Assembly (NCBI GenBank): GCA_013399015.1
Contig: VWZX01002374.1
Span: 53,358 to 117,357 of the forward strand
DNA length: 64,000 bases
Direction: 5' to 3'
Origin: Galbula dea
Lineage: Eukaryota > Chordata > Aves > Piciformes > Galbulidae
Shown: piece after piece, positions 45,001 to 46,408 of the stretch
Layout of the letters: every line of letters starts with the position of its first letter
Numbering within the stretch: the stretch's first letter is position 1
Program-made: the position numbers and the translations under genes
The notes under the pieces: model-generated
Seen by the model: only the letters and a program-made list of their open reading frames with translations
What the model was told of the DNA's origin: nothing
Database searches by the model: none

Positions 45001-46408
45001 TTGCTGGCTCCTGGTCATCCTGTTGGCCACCAGCACTCCCAGATCTCTTTCCACAGAGCTGCATTCTCTCTTTTCTGTTAGACATAGTGAATCTTCTGAC
45101 ATCTCAGCTTCTGTCAGACTGATTTGTCTGTGTAAAACTCTTGAAACCCCAGTGGCCCCAACTGAACATCTATGGCAAAGGAAATCTCTGCCCTCCCAGG
45201 ACTGTGCCTTTATCTAGGCAAGTTCCTTCTTGTGCTCTTGCTTTCTCTCTCATGTTTTGACCTCTGGCTGTTGGAACAGATTTTCTTCCATGTCAACAAT
45301 GGAGCTGGCAGAATAAGCACCACCTATGAACCTAGAGGCACCACCAGTCTGTGTGATGGGAAGTGGCACAAGCTTGAAGCAAAGAAAAGCAAACATCTCA
45401 TTGCACTGGTGGTGGATGGGCACTGGGTTCAGACTGAGAATCCTCACCTCCAGTCAACATCTGCTGATACCAACGACCCCATCTATGTTGGAGGCTATCC
45501 TGGTAGGTACAATAATGTTTCTCTTCCCTCAGGAACCTGCTCCTTAGGTTCTGAGGAGGAGGTTCTCCACATGGTTTGGTTTTCATGGTCTCTCTGTCTT
45601 TCCAACATCCCTGCCTCTGGGTGTTGAGGTGTGAGAGTCTTCTGCAGTCAAACTGAATGTGAGGGCAAACCTGAATATCATCTAAGTAAGGTTTCTGGAG
45701 TGTTCTTCTCTGTTTGATGATGAGGACTCTGGAGGACAAGGGTTGTGAGGAGCAGCTGAGGGAGCTGGGCTTGGTTAGCCTGGAGAAGAGGAGGCTCAGG
45801 GGAGACCTTCTCGCTCTCTGCAGCTCCCTGAGAGGAGGCTGGAGACAGGGGGCAGTTGGGCTCTTCTCCCAAGGAACAAGTGATAGGACAAGAGGAAACA
45901 GCCTGAAGTTCCACCAGGAGGTGTTTAGGTTGGAGATCAGGAACAATTTCTTCCCCAAAAGGGGTGTCAAGGCCTGGCCCAGGCTGCCCAGGGCAGAGGT
46001 GGAGTCACCATCCCTGGAGGGGTTTCAAAGCCCTGGGGATGTGGTGGTCATGATTGAAGGCAACAGAGCCTCTGCCTGGTGGGATGTCCCAGGTCATCCA
46101 AACACAAGTGGAACTTGGTGCTCTTCAGGTGTTGGGTTTACATCTCCCTTGGGAAGGAAGAGAAGCAATGGAATAATCACCTGGATCTTTGGAGTTGTTC
46201 GACTTCCCTGGAAGCATCTTCTACCTCTGTCACCTTTGCTTTTACAGCTGATGTGAAGCAGAACTGCCTCACAAGCAGGAGCTCATTCCATGGTTGCCTG
46301 AGGAACCTGGTGCTGACCAAGGGGCAACAAGCAGAGTTGTTTGACTTCAGCAGAGCTTTTGACCTCCGTGGAGTCTTCCCTCATTCCTGCCCTGGGGCTG
46401 AGAACTGA
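1..46408 (+). CDS. LAMA1: Laminin subunit alpha-1, C-terminal three quarters (49 exons, 5' part outside window)
   Basis: This gene encodes the alpha chain of laminin-111-type heterotrimers, secreted into basement membranes, where it polymerises and binds integrins, dystroglycan and sulfated glycans. Forty-nine GT-AG exons join with consistent phases into 2381 residues plus a TGA. In this partial protein, LE repeats occupy about 1-455, a laminin IV-A domain 455-640, LE repeats 655-846, coiled coil 847-1411 and five LG domains 1420-2381. Diagnostic alpha-1 features include IKVAV at the coiled-coil end, an RKKLSVQL stretch in LG4, and close agreement with remembered human LAMA1 along the whole length. 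Human LAMA1 has 63 coding exons and about 3075 residues, so about 14 exons should lie upstream. The - strand neighbour ARHGAP28 also argues for LAMA1 rather than LAMA2, which sits beside ARHGAP18. I see no frameshift or stop, so the gene looks functional. Its promoter is outside the window. Confidence 0.96.
41..1046. other. LAMA1 intron, unique sequence
   Basis: No recognisable repeat apart from a nine-base C run at 552-560. No exon-like frame with splice sites was found. Confidence 0.5.
1047..1157 (+). CDS. LAMA1: LAMA1 window exon 2: LE repeat
   Basis: 111 nt, phase 0-0, flanked by ctcag and gtaagt. Encodes SCLPGYYRVDGILFGG followed by a CQPCKCYGHAAEC stretch, near-identical to human LAMA1 from memory. 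It spans the end of one LE module and the start of the next. Confidence 0.95.
1694..1922 (+). mobile_element. CR1 LINE fragment
   Basis: 3' end of a CR1 with the GGTTGGACTAGATG block and ATGATTCTATTCT tail. Confidence 0.8.
1992..2195 (-). mobile_element. CR1 LINE fragment, antisense to LAMA1
   Basis: Starts with the reversed tail AGAATCCTAGGAT, then GGGAGGGACC; complementary to the 14710 and 26900 copies. Confidence 0.8.
2301..2428 (+). CDS. LAMA1: LAMA1 window exon 3: LE repeat
   Basis: 128 nt, phase 0-2, acceptor ctaccag, donor gtaagc. Encodes GCQHNTTGPYCDQCLPGFYG and the following CQPCACPLSSPAN. It has an N-glycosylation sequon NTT. An antisense CR1 ends about 100 nt upstream. Confidence 0.94.
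2505..2732 (+). mobile_element. CR1 LINE fragment
   Basis: CAGGCTGCCCAGGGCAGTGG and GGCCATAGTTTAGTGGCATG blocks, ending GATACTGGGATTC. Confidence 0.75.
2789..3232 (+). mobile_element. CR1 LINE fragment
   Basis: Long version starting AGATGCTGAGGGCAC and ending CATGCTGGGATTCTGTG. A near-identical family recurs at 12878, 16158, 25684, 34768, 41678 and 57245. Confidence 0.85.
3289..3375 (+). CDS. LAMA1: LAMA1 window exon 4: split LE repeat
   Basis: 87 nt, phase 2-2. Encodes FSPTCQLSDGGRVICDQC and LPGYAGSQCE. This exon splits an LE module and has the same length and phases as window exon 17. Confidence 0.94.
3400..3530 (+). mobile_element. CR1 LINE tail
   Basis: Same subfamily as 1694, 5'-truncated just after exon 3289-3375. 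Confidence 0.75.
3739..3950 (+). CDS. LAMA1: LAMA1 window exon 5: LE repeats
   Basis: 212 nt, phase 2-1, acceptor tgctgcag, donor gtaagc. Encodes RCANGYYGNPLIAG, then the LE module starting CAPCECNGNVNP and ending CAEGYYGDAVSEKSC. All eight cysteines of the complete LE module are present. Confidence 0.96.
4245..4415 (+). mobile_element. CR1 LINE tail
   Basis: Divergent copy with GGCCCAGGCTGCTCAGGGAG and GGACTGGATGACCTCAGAGG. Confidence 0.65.
4525..4747 (+). mobile_element. CR1 LINE fragment
   Basis: Ends TTCCAACCTTCATGATTCTA about 60 nt before exon 4811-4917. Confidence 0.7.
4811..4917 (+). CDS. LAMA1: LAMA1 window exon 6: LE repeat
   Basis: 107 nt, phase 1-0, acceptor accatcag, donor gtaagc. 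Encodes ACACHVNGSLSRTCHHETG and CDCRSNVIGERCDQCL. Confidence 0.95.
5277..5468 (+). mobile_element. CR1 LINE fragment, 5'-truncated
   Basis: Begins GAGAAGAAGCTTGTTTGGTG; nearly identical to the 16158 and 25684 copies. Confidence 0.85.
5591..5771 (+). CDS. LAMA1: LAMA1 window exon 7: LE repeats
   Basis: 181 nt, phase 0-1, acceptor tccaacag, donor gtaagc. Encodes SGYYGLLPGLGCLPCNCNQF through CHCLPGVAGAKCDACAPGF, closely matching the human CHCVPGVAGKRCDRC block. Confidence 0.95.
6020..6447 (+). mobile_element. CR1 LINE fragment with three successive tails
   Basis: One CR1 body (6020-6275), then two further tail copies (6276-6365, 6366-6447), each holding the GGTTTAGTGG-like and TTCCAACC-like blocks. 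Confidence 0.7.
6478..6614 (+). CDS. LAMA1: LAMA1 window exon 8: LE repeat
   Basis: 137 nt, phase 1-0, acceptor tcttgcag, donor gtatgg. Encodes PCDCAHTQNNCDADSGQC and CPPHTQGPKCELCEENHWG. The acceptor lies only about 30 nt after a run of three CR1 tails. Confidence 0.95.
6615..7679. other. LAMA1 intron, AT-rich unique sequence
   Basis: About 1.06 kb without CR1. It includes a TAAATAATAAGTAATAAAC-like A/T tract near 6760-6790. Nothing coding was seen. Confidence 0.5.
7680..7916 (+). CDS. LAMA1: LAMA1 window exon 9: LE repeats
   Basis: 237 nt, phase 0-0, acceptor atctcag, donor gtactg. Encodes two LE modules, beginning ACNCSPTGSAQLQCDV and ending CGCEEDTGSCACK. It includes FGGQECSRCALGYRGYPAC, matching human LAMA1. 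Confidence 0.96.
7993..8228 (+). mobile_element. CR1 LINE fragment lacking its 3' tail
   Basis: Matches the 2789 copy internally but stops at GTGGGTGCCCCTGCTT, so the usual terminal block is missing. Confidence 0.8.
8305..8448 (+). CDS. LAMA1: LAMA1 window exon 10: LE module leading into the laminin IV-A domain
   Basis: 144 nt, phase 0-0, acceptor ttcccag, donor gtaagt. Encodes ENVIGLQCSECKPGTFAL and CFCFGMATSCWELEDHVR, the usual transition into a domain IV insertion within an LE module. Confidence 0.94.
8545..8832 (+). mobile_element. CR1 LINE fragment
   Basis: GCCTGGAGAAGAGAAGGCTC and TGCAGGGAGGTTGGAGGAGC blocks. Confidence 0.75.
8881..9060 (+). CDS. LAMA1: LAMA1 window exon 11: laminin IV-A domain, part 1
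   Basis: 180 nt, phase 0-0, acceptor gttgcag, donor gtaaga. Encodes SPDLSILHVVAPSNLTGTVE and FYWRLPEQFQGDQ. FYWRLP-QFQGDQ is the laminin B (IV) domain signature. Confidence 0.97.
9061..9650. other. LAMA1 intron, unique sequence
   Basis: CR1-free intron inside the laminin IV-A domain coding region. I see nothing else in it. Confidence 0.5.
9651..9836 (+). CDS. LAMA1: LAMA1 window exon 12: laminin IV-A domain, part 2
   Basis: 186 nt, phase 0-0, acceptor cccaacag, donor gtaagc. Encodes LMAYGGKLRYTVAFYAVDG, NFEPQILMKGG and EVEMKE, matching the domain core YGGKL-Y. Confidence 0.97.
10228..10700 (+). mobile_element. CR1 LINE fragment
   Basis: Begins AAGGACACAGAGGTGCTGGA and ends TTCTAATTCTGTG. 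Same subfamily as 18866, 21065 and 43483. Confidence 0.85.
10752..10879 (+). CDS. LAMA1: LAMA1 window exon 13: laminin IV-A domain, part 3
   Basis: 128 nt, phase 0-2, acceptor ccccag, donor gtacag. Encodes DSWKYFNSVSDAPVLRSDFM and YILIKAAYGQGLQQSR, the conserved C-terminal end of the IV-A domain. Confidence 0.97.
10880..11796. other. LAMA1 intron, unique sequence
   Basis: CR1-free intron at the end of the laminin IV-A domain coding region. No supported feature. Confidence 0.5.
11797..11917 (+). CDS. LAMA1: LAMA1 window exon 14: return to the LE array after the IV-A domain
   Basis: 121 nt, phase 2-0, acceptor ctgtag, donor gtacaa. Encodes IANISLETAVKFEAMHL and CRCPAGYAGLSCQ. The end is the counterpart of window exon 1. 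Confidence 0.93.
12012..12149 (+). CDS. LAMA1: LAMA1 window exon 15: LE repeat
   Basis: 138 nt, phase 0-0, acceptor caaacag, donor gtaggt. Encodes SCAPGYYRGKPPEVGAKD and CVPCQCNNHSETCDPDTGKC, very close to human CNNHSDTCDPNTGKC. Confidence 0.96.
12501..12622 (+). CDS. LAMA1: LAMA1 window exon 16: LE repeat
   Basis: 122 nt, phase 0-2, acceptor ttatcag, donor gtaacc. Encodes DCRDNTAGDHCSACASGYYG and the following CSPCACPRVNPV. Confidence 0.95.
12878..13410 (+). mobile_element. CR1 LINE fragment with nested insertion
   Basis: Copy of the 2789 subfamily interrupted at 13214-13307 by an opposite-orientation CR1 tail. Confidence 0.85.
13214..13307 (-). mobile_element. Nested CR1 tail, reverse orientation
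   Basis: Starts TCACAGAATCATTAAGGCTG inside a sense CR1. Both borders carry ATGA, which may be the target duplication. Confidence 0.75.
13939..13980 (-). mobile_element. Very short CR1 tail
   Basis: AATCCCAGAATGTCAGGG and TTGGAAGGGACCTT only; about 40 nt. Confidence 0.5.
14103..14189 (+). CDS. LAMA1: LAMA1 window exon 17: split LE repeat
   Basis: 87 nt, phase 2-2, acceptor cctccag, donor gtgagt. Encodes FSPTCVLKGAEDYHCDACL and PGYEGQYCE. It is the duplicate of window exon 4. Confidence 0.94.
14430..14623 (+). CDS. LAMA1: LAMA1 window exon 18: last LE repeats before the coiled coil
   Basis: 194 nt, phase 2-1, acceptor tctctag, donor gtaggt. Encodes RCSLGYYGDPQVPGGSC, CQCNPSGSLQLTCDGATG and CEECEPRHLLLEEECV, matching the human CDECEPRHILMETDCV end. 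Confidence 0.96.
14710..14990 (+). mobile_element. CR1 LINE fragment
   Basis: GGTAGGACTAGGGGGAATGG to CTAGGATTCTATAG. Nearly identical to the 26890 copy. Confidence 0.85.
14991..15055 (-). mobile_element. CR1 tail abutting the previous copy head on
   Basis: AGAATCATCTAGGTTGG directly after the tail of the + copy, so two CR1 3' ends face each other. Confidence 0.65.
15151..15206 (+). mobile_element. Short CR1 tail
   Basis: TAGGTGATCTCCAAAGGTCC and CAACCATCCTCTG only. Confidence 0.5.
15335..15490 (+). mobile_element. CR1 LINE tail
   Basis: GATGTGGTGCTGAGGGCCAT and GGTGACCTGGCAGTGTTGG blocks. Confidence 0.75.
15731..15873 (+). CDS. LAMA1: LAMA1 window exon 19: start of the coiled coil with interchain cysteines
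   Basis: 143 nt, phase 1-0, acceptor cattag, donor gtaaca. Encodes CDDNCTGVLLDTLDSL and LNLTGVAPVPHGILSGLEN. The C-x-x-x-C at the start corresponds to the cysteines that link the three laminin chains at the head of the coiled coil. Confidence 0.95.
16158..16432 (+). mobile_element. CR1 LINE fragment
   Basis: Same young subfamily as 2789; differs from the 5277 copy at only a few positions over about 170 nt. Confidence 0.85.
16714..16812 (+). CDS. LAMA1: LAMA1 window exon 20: coiled coil
   Basis: 99 nt, phase 0-0, acceptor ttctag, donor gtagga. Encodes GSIVLREDPTYSLAAAKES and a heptad-like end LSGGIDQLHEE. Sequence conservation is low here, as expected for the rod. The call rests on splice sites, phase and position. 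Confidence 0.82.
16925..17045 (+). mobile_element. CR1 LINE tail, divergent
   Basis: GGTTGTCTGGGGCTCTGAGC and AGACTAGATGAGCTGTGAAG. Confidence 0.65.
17195..17463 (+). mobile_element. CR1 LINE fragment
   Basis: GACAAGAGGAAACAGCCTC to TCTAGGATTCTGTTG. Confidence 0.8.
17956..18067 (+). CDS. LAMA1: LAMA1 window exon 21: coiled coil
   Basis: 112 nt, phase 0-1, acceptor ttctag, donor gtacct. Encodes SRLLKQALQLDTKTQETRKR and ELTGFIDTMLTTIK, with leucine heptads and no proline. Confidence 0.85.
18237..18399 (+). CDS. LAMA1: LAMA1 window exon 22: coiled coil
   Basis: 163 nt, phase 1-2, acceptor tctttag, donor gtaagc. Encodes ALAEVAVTLSETLGLDLPL and QQHHNATRLLK; compare human LHQNATLELK. Two N-glycosylation sequons (NAT) are present. 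Confidence 0.9.
18866..19327 (+). mobile_element. CR1 LINE fragment
   Basis: AAGAAGGACACTGAGGTGCT to AATGCTGTGGTTCT. Same subfamily as 10228. Confidence 0.85.
19326..20723. other. LAMA1 intron, unique part of the longest intron
   Basis: About 1.4 kb of non-repetitive sequence after a CR1 copy. No exon-like frame. Confidence 0.45.
20724..20934 (+). CDS. LAMA1: LAMA1 window exon 23: coiled coil
   Basis: 211 nt, phase 2-0, acceptor ttgccag, donor gtgagg. Encodes AAEKLLGQVQKEYVKPQQEL and ISNNLLELK. The YxKPxxEL motif matches human QKPLEELEVLKEA. It follows the longest LAMA1 intron in the window (about 2.3 kb). Confidence 0.93.
21065..21475 (+). mobile_element. CR1 LINE fragment
   Basis: CACAAGTCTTATAGGGCACA junction, then the 10228-type body, tail near CCCTGATTCTG. 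Confidence 0.8.
21597..21713 (+). CDS. LAMA1: LAMA1 window exon 24: coiled coil
   Basis: 117 nt, phase 0-0, acceptor gccacag, donor gtgagt. Encodes DKKLQIKEAEEVSSTLIG and GKVLVNAAAALAQD, close to human DKKLHVQEE and GLIDAAAAQ. Confidence 0.94.
21825..21988 (+). CDS. LAMA1: LAMA1 window exon 25: coiled coil
   Basis: 164 nt, phase 0-2, acceptor ttgtgcag, donor gtgaga. Encodes LWSSKLRHHVDKLVMQMS and LDLVYRAEEHAAQFQSLAD, a strongly conserved LAMA1 rod segment. The preceding intron is only 111 nt. Confidence 0.96.
22070..22135 (+). mobile_element. Short CR1 tail
   Basis: GGTTGGACTAAGTGATCTTC and AAACCATTCTAGGA only. Confidence 0.6.
22140..23000. other. LAMA1 intron, unique sequence
   Basis: Non-repetitive except an A-rich AAAAAGGAACAAAACAAAAC-like tract near 22776-22795. 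No supported gene. Confidence 0.45.
23001..23139 (+). CDS. LAMA1: LAMA1 window exon 26: coiled coil
   Basis: 139 nt, phase 2-0, acceptor tctttag, donor gtaagt. Encodes GLSAVRNMTLNTTAAVYTH and SVIERTESLADDASR, matching human GLENIRNVSLNATSAAYVH. Confidence 0.95.
23180..23300 (+). mobile_element. CR1 LINE tail
   Basis: CATCTAGATGTGGTGATTAG to CAGGATTCTGTGTTTCTG. Confidence 0.7.
23735..24178 (+). mobile_element. CR1 LINE fragment, longer 5' part, no tail
   Basis: Starts with CAGCAATGTGCCAAGAAGGC region upstream of the usual 2789-type start. It stops at GAGCAGGAGGAG without the terminal block. Confidence 0.8.
24297..24390 (+). CDS. LAMA1: LAMA1 window exon 27: coiled coil
   Basis: 94 nt, phase 0-1, acceptor tttcag, donor gttagt, the least consensus-like donor in the gene. 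Encodes PEESLSLLGKETLLLTSKF and NEAKTLKKRSD. Supported by phase and position. Confidence 0.85.
24548..25085 (-). mobile_element. CR1 LINE fragment, antisense to LAMA1
   Basis: Starts with reversed tail ATGGAATCATTGAATC, TTGGAAAAGACCTCTGAG; reverse complement of the 10228 subfamily. Confidence 0.85.
25550..25666 (+). CDS. LAMA1: LAMA1 window exon 28: coiled coil
   Basis: 117 nt, phase 1-1, acceptor tccaacag, donor gtaagt. Encodes LLGLNGLNKRVEEIQES and NGSLVTLRALPN, matching human NESLLILRAIPK. A CR1 copy begins about 17 nt after the donor. Confidence 0.92.
25684..25935 (+). mobile_element. CR1 LINE fragment
   Basis: Young 2789-type copy starting 17 nt past the exon 25550-25666 donor. Confidence 0.85.
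26370..26549 (+). CDS. LAMA1: LAMA1 window exon 29: coiled coil
   Basis: 180 nt, phase 1-1, acceptor gtttcag, donor gtgagt. Encodes EVKEVAVSANTTALMGL and TLSRVNDTLRRTTELI, matching human SLSRVNTTLRETHQLL. Confidence 0.94.
26670..26843 (+). mobile_element. CR1 LINE tail
   Basis: GGCCCAGGCTGCCCAGGGAG to ATGACTCTGTGATTCTA. Confidence 0.75.
26890..27178 (+). mobile_element. CR1 LINE fragment
   Basis: AGGACTAGGGGGAATGGATG to TTCTAGGATTCTATGAT. Confidence 0.85.
27321..27475 (+). CDS. LAMA1: LAMA1 window exon 30: end of the coiled coil, tandem acceptor
   Basis: 155 nt, phase 1-0. Encodes LLLERLKPLKVLEENLSRNL and SEIKELISQARKQAAS, nearly identical to human. The acceptor is cagcag, so translation may start at 27321 or 27324. 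I chose 27321 because it keeps the residue count equal to remembered human LAMA1. Donor gtgagt. Confidence 0.95.
27525..27690 (+). mobile_element. CR1 reverse-transcriptase fragment
   Basis: Encodes QRVVVNGVHSSWQLVTSGV and PVLFNVFLDEGVEG, the CR1 RT block before the catalytic aspartates. It lies 50 nt past the exon 27321-27475 donor. Confidence 0.75.
27981..28124 (+). CDS. LAMA1: LAMA1 window exon 31: IKVAV motif and LG1 start
   Basis: 144 nt, phase 0-0, acceptor cctcag, donor gtaagt. The first five codons encode IKVAV, the neurite-promoting peptide known from laminin alpha-1. AADRDCIRAYQPQ and YNTLTLNVKTSEPDNLLFYL follow, beginning LG1. Confidence 0.97.
28385..28825 (+). mobile_element. CR1 reverse-transcriptase fragment, broken
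   Basis: Encodes pieces such as LDLCKAFDMVP, FDGWVMNCLDGHSQSLVING and PSGVPQRSVLGPVLLNIF in more than one frame. It is decayed and has no usable open frame. Confidence 0.8.
28917..29050 (+). CDS. LAMA1: LAMA1 window exon 32: LG1
   Basis: 134 nt, phase 0-2, acceptor ctttcag, donor gtaatt. Encodes PDFLAVEMRRGKVALLWDLG and MDNNKWHRIHATR, a typical LG sandwich core with the KWHxI strand. Confidence 0.97.
29061..29112 (+). mobile_element. Short CR1 fragment beside a splice donor
   Basis: CACTGGCTCAGGCTGCC and GATGTCCCATCCCTGGAA, 10 nt after the exon 28917-29050 donor. Confidence 0.6.
29233..29383 (+). CDS. LAMA1: LAMA1 window exon 33: LG1
   Basis: 151 nt, phase 2-0, acceptor tggcag, donor gtgaaa. 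Encodes FGRTGTLSIEEMNSNQKPSS and MFLGGLGGQIK, matching human NQKSPTKTSKSPGTAN around the linker. Confidence 0.97.
29465..30430 (+). mobile_element. CR1 LINE copy, longest in the window
   Basis: About 960 bp. The first 310 bp encode the RT end (VTSGAPQGSDPALFDVFLDD), with LQVDTKL where an active CR1 has an F-A-D-D motif, so it is dead. It then runs through the 10228-type 3' part to TCTGCTGATTCT. Confidence 0.85.
30861..30985 (+). CDS. LAMA1: LAMA1 window exon 34: LG1 end
   Basis: 125 nt, phase 0-2, acceptor cttccag, donor gtattg. Encodes KSPAVKVTHFKGCMGEASLN and FLEREGKCNGCFG. The FxGCxGE cysteine and C-x-x-C close LG1. Confidence 0.97.
31570..32063 (+). mobile_element. CR1 LINE fragment, cut at an ambiguous base
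   Basis: RT-end region followed by a 2789-type body. It breaks off at the single N at 32064 without its tail. Confidence 0.8.
32064..32064. other. Single ambiguous base
   Basis: One N exactly where a CR1 copy stops and unrelated intron begins. Confidence 0.95.
32382..32532 (+). CDS. LAMA1: LAMA1 window exon 35: LG2 start
   Basis: 151 nt, phase 2-0, acceptor cccccag, donor gtaaga. Encodes PQDEDPSFHFDGSGYSVVEK and TFSPHGLLLYLASNGT. A second AG five codon-breaking bases on would shift the frame, so the first is used. Confidence 0.96.
32873..33010 (+). mobile_element. CR1 LINE tail
   Basis: CACCATCCCTGGAGGGTTTC to CAATTCTATGATACC. Confidence 0.75.
33387..33531 (+). CDS. LAMA1: LAMA1 window exon 36: LG2
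   Basis: 145 nt, phase 0-1, acceptor ttcccag, donor gtaggt. Encodes RDFLSLELVDGKVRLTLDLG and RYNNGTWYKVSFSRNKKQ. Confidence 0.96.
33889..33914. repeat. AT/AC microsatellite
   Basis: ATATACATACACATATATAT-type run in a LAMA1 intron. Confidence 0.85.
34028..34260 (+). mobile_element. CR1 LINE fragment, other subfamily
   Basis: GATGTTAGGAGAAGGTTCTT, GACAGGAGTTGGACTCCATG, and a tail CTCTGTGATCCCACAGTTCT. Confidence 0.7.
34364..34505 (+). CDS. LAMA1: LAMA1 window exon 37: LG2
   Basis: 142 nt, phase 1-2, acceptor ctacag, donor gtaaag. Encodes ILVVMDAYNLNYKETKQGES and DPIFIGGLPRSRAV. Confidence 0.96.
34768..35190 (+). mobile_element. CR1 LINE fragment
   Basis: 2789-type copy, AAGATGCTGAGGGCACTGGA to ATGCTGGGATTCTTG. 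Confidence 0.85.
35191..35917. other. LAMA1 intron, unique sequence
   Basis: Follows a CR1 copy. It ends with an A-rich stretch of CCAAAAAACC-type sequence just before the acceptor. No supported feature. Confidence 0.45.
35918..36032 (+). CDS. LAMA1: LAMA1 window exon 38: LG2 end
   Basis: 115 nt, phase 2-0, acceptor gtttcag, donor gtagga. Encodes RMYVGCIKNLEISRSTFDLL and NSYGVRKGCLLE, near-identical to human. Confidence 0.97.
36236..36406 (+). CDS. LAMA1: LAMA1 window exon 39: LG3 start with basic RRQRRQ motif
   Basis: 171 nt, phase 0-0, acceptor aaacag, donor gtgagt. Encodes PIGSVSILSNGYIELAPKSL, KKSSGIILAGLSRGLE and then RRQRRQAHL. RQRR fits the furin consensus R-x-(K/R)-R. Remembered human LAMA1 has EKRGDREEAH here and lacks the site. 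Confidence 0.95.
36555..36715 (+). mobile_element. CR1 LINE tail
   Basis: Same type as 1694: CAGGTTGTTTGGGGCTCTGA and GGTTGGACTAGATGACC. Confidence 0.75.
37209..37360 (+). CDS. LAMA1: LAMA1 window exon 40: LG3
   Basis: 152 nt, phase 0-2, acceptor atccacag, donor gtatgt. Encodes PFFSITLADGHLAVHVNAGD and YSDGQEHSVILSRSK. Confidence 0.95.
37864..38049 (+). CDS. LAMA1: LAMA1 window exon 41: LG3 end
   Basis: 186 nt, phase 2-2, acceptor ttttcag, donor gtaagt. Encodes VISVQVDEGNPAELRLGP, NFTNFYAGGIPGGEG and LHGCISNLIFNKE. Confidence 0.96.
38490..38511. repeat. TGAT tetranucleotide repeat
   Basis: About five TGAT units ending 11 nt before a LAMA1 acceptor AG. Confidence 0.9.
38523..38685 (+). CDS. 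LAMA1: LAMA1 window exon 42: LG3-LG4 linker
   Basis: 163 nt, phase 2-0, acceptor aaccacag, donor gtatgt. Encodes EHVDLDNCFLSEKPKASG and a proline-rich end PLPHRPLAQPKK. The LDxCxLSExPK motif matches human. The exon ends in seven A bases, and a TGAT tetranucleotide run precedes the acceptor. Confidence 0.93.
38815..38865 (-). mobile_element. Short CR1 tail
   Basis: GGATTGGAAAGGACCTCTGG and ATCTAGTCCAACCC. Confidence 0.6.
38900..39092 (+). mobile_element. CR1 LINE tail
   Basis: AGAGCCTGTCCCAGGCTGCC to GATTCTTTGTGATCCT, opposite to the fragment just before it. Confidence 0.75.
39235..39347 (+). CDS. LAMA1: LAMA1 window exon 43: LG4 start
   Basis: 113 nt, phase 0-2, acceptor ttaacag, donor gtgagt. 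Encodes VICAKDELPAQVQGAQQFGL and LLFNQSAVRK, matching human QFGLTQNSHFILPFNQSAVRKK. Confidence 0.94.
39348..40311. other. LAMA1 intron, with a small direct duplication
   Basis: Unique sequence except two adjacent copies of an 18-bp CCCCCTGCCCTCTGCCTC-like unit near 39942-39977. No exon-like frame. Confidence 0.5.
40312..40501 (+). CDS. LAMA1: LAMA1 window exon 44: LG4 core
   Basis: 190 nt, phase 2-0, acceptor gtctag, donor gtaggt. Encodes LSVQLNLRTFASSGLIYYMA, DYAALQLHRGQLYFSFDLG and SDGKWHV. With the previous exon it forms RKKLSVQLNLRT, the counterpart of the syndecan-binding peptide known from mouse alpha-1 LG4. Confidence 0.97.
40640..41135 (-). mobile_element. CR1 LINE fragment, antisense to LAMA1, no tail
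   Basis: Reverse complement of the 10228 and 29465 bodies. The 3' tail is missing at the 40640 side. Confidence 0.8.
41396..41554 (+). CDS. LAMA1: LAMA1 window exon 45: LG4
   Basis: 159 nt, phase 0-0, acceptor tttccag, donor gtaaga. Encodes IKTEYIKRKGVITVDRQES and LDVEGKLYLGGLPLDYVPKN. Confidence 0.96.
41678..42090 (+). mobile_element. CR1 LINE fragment
   Basis: 2789-type young copy, GAGCATCTCTGGCAGGAGG to ATGCTGGGATTCTGTGAG. Confidence 0.85.
42190..42280 (+). mobile_element. Short CR1 tail
   Basis: GGCAGTACTGGGTTCACATT and TCTTCCAACCAAAGCAATGC. Confidence 0.6.
42412..42565 (+). CDS. LAMA1: LAMA1 window exon 46: LG4 end and LG5 start
   Basis: 154 nt, phase 0-1, acceptor tgcttag, donor gtaagt. 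Encodes VTHSVPACIANVMLNSKPL, VSIFAVNQCYLTAQEG and FFDGTGFAAL. Confidence 0.96.
43062..43195 (+). CDS. LAMA1: LAMA1 window exon 47: LG5
   Basis: 134 nt, phase 1-0, acceptor ttttcag, donor gtaaga. Encodes EGYKVRADVNISLEFRTTAA and SSAKVDAVGLEMVNGK. Confidence 0.97.
43483..43945 (+). mobile_element. CR1 LINE fragment
   Basis: 10228-type copy. It ends TTTTCCAACCTTAGTGCTTC rather than in the usual tail. Confidence 0.85.
44400..45065 (-). mobile_element. CR1 LINE fragment, antisense to LAMA1
   Basis: About 665 bp, from GGGGCTGGAAGGGACCTC to TTTCCACAGAGCTGC. Longest antisense copy. Confidence 0.85.
45280..45502 (+). CDS. LAMA1: LAMA1 window exon 48: LG5
   Basis: 223 nt, phase 0-1, acceptor gaacag, donor gtaggt. 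Encodes FHVNNGAGRISTTYEPRG, LCDGKWHKLEAKKSKH and DTNDPIYVGGYP, very close to human. Confidence 0.97.
45728..46050 (+). mobile_element. CR1 LINE fragment, tail missing
   Basis: 10228-type body that stops at GCCCTGGGGATGTGGTGG, about 200 nt before the last LAMA1 exon. Confidence 0.8.
46248..46408 (+). CDS. LAMA1: LAMA1 window exon 49: LG5 end and stop
   Basis: 161 nt, phase 1, acceptor tttacag, stop TGA at 46406-46408. Encodes SSFHGCLRNLVLTKGQQAEL and FDLRGVFPHSCPGAEN; compare human HSCPGTES. Confidence 0.97.

Noticed and set aside
1..46408. Identity as LAMA2, LAMA3 or LAMA5
   Set aside because: Coiled-coil and LG segments match remembered LAMA1, including IKVAV. The intron sizes are compact, and the neighbour matches ARHGAP28, the partner of LAMA1; LAMA2 has ARHGAP18.
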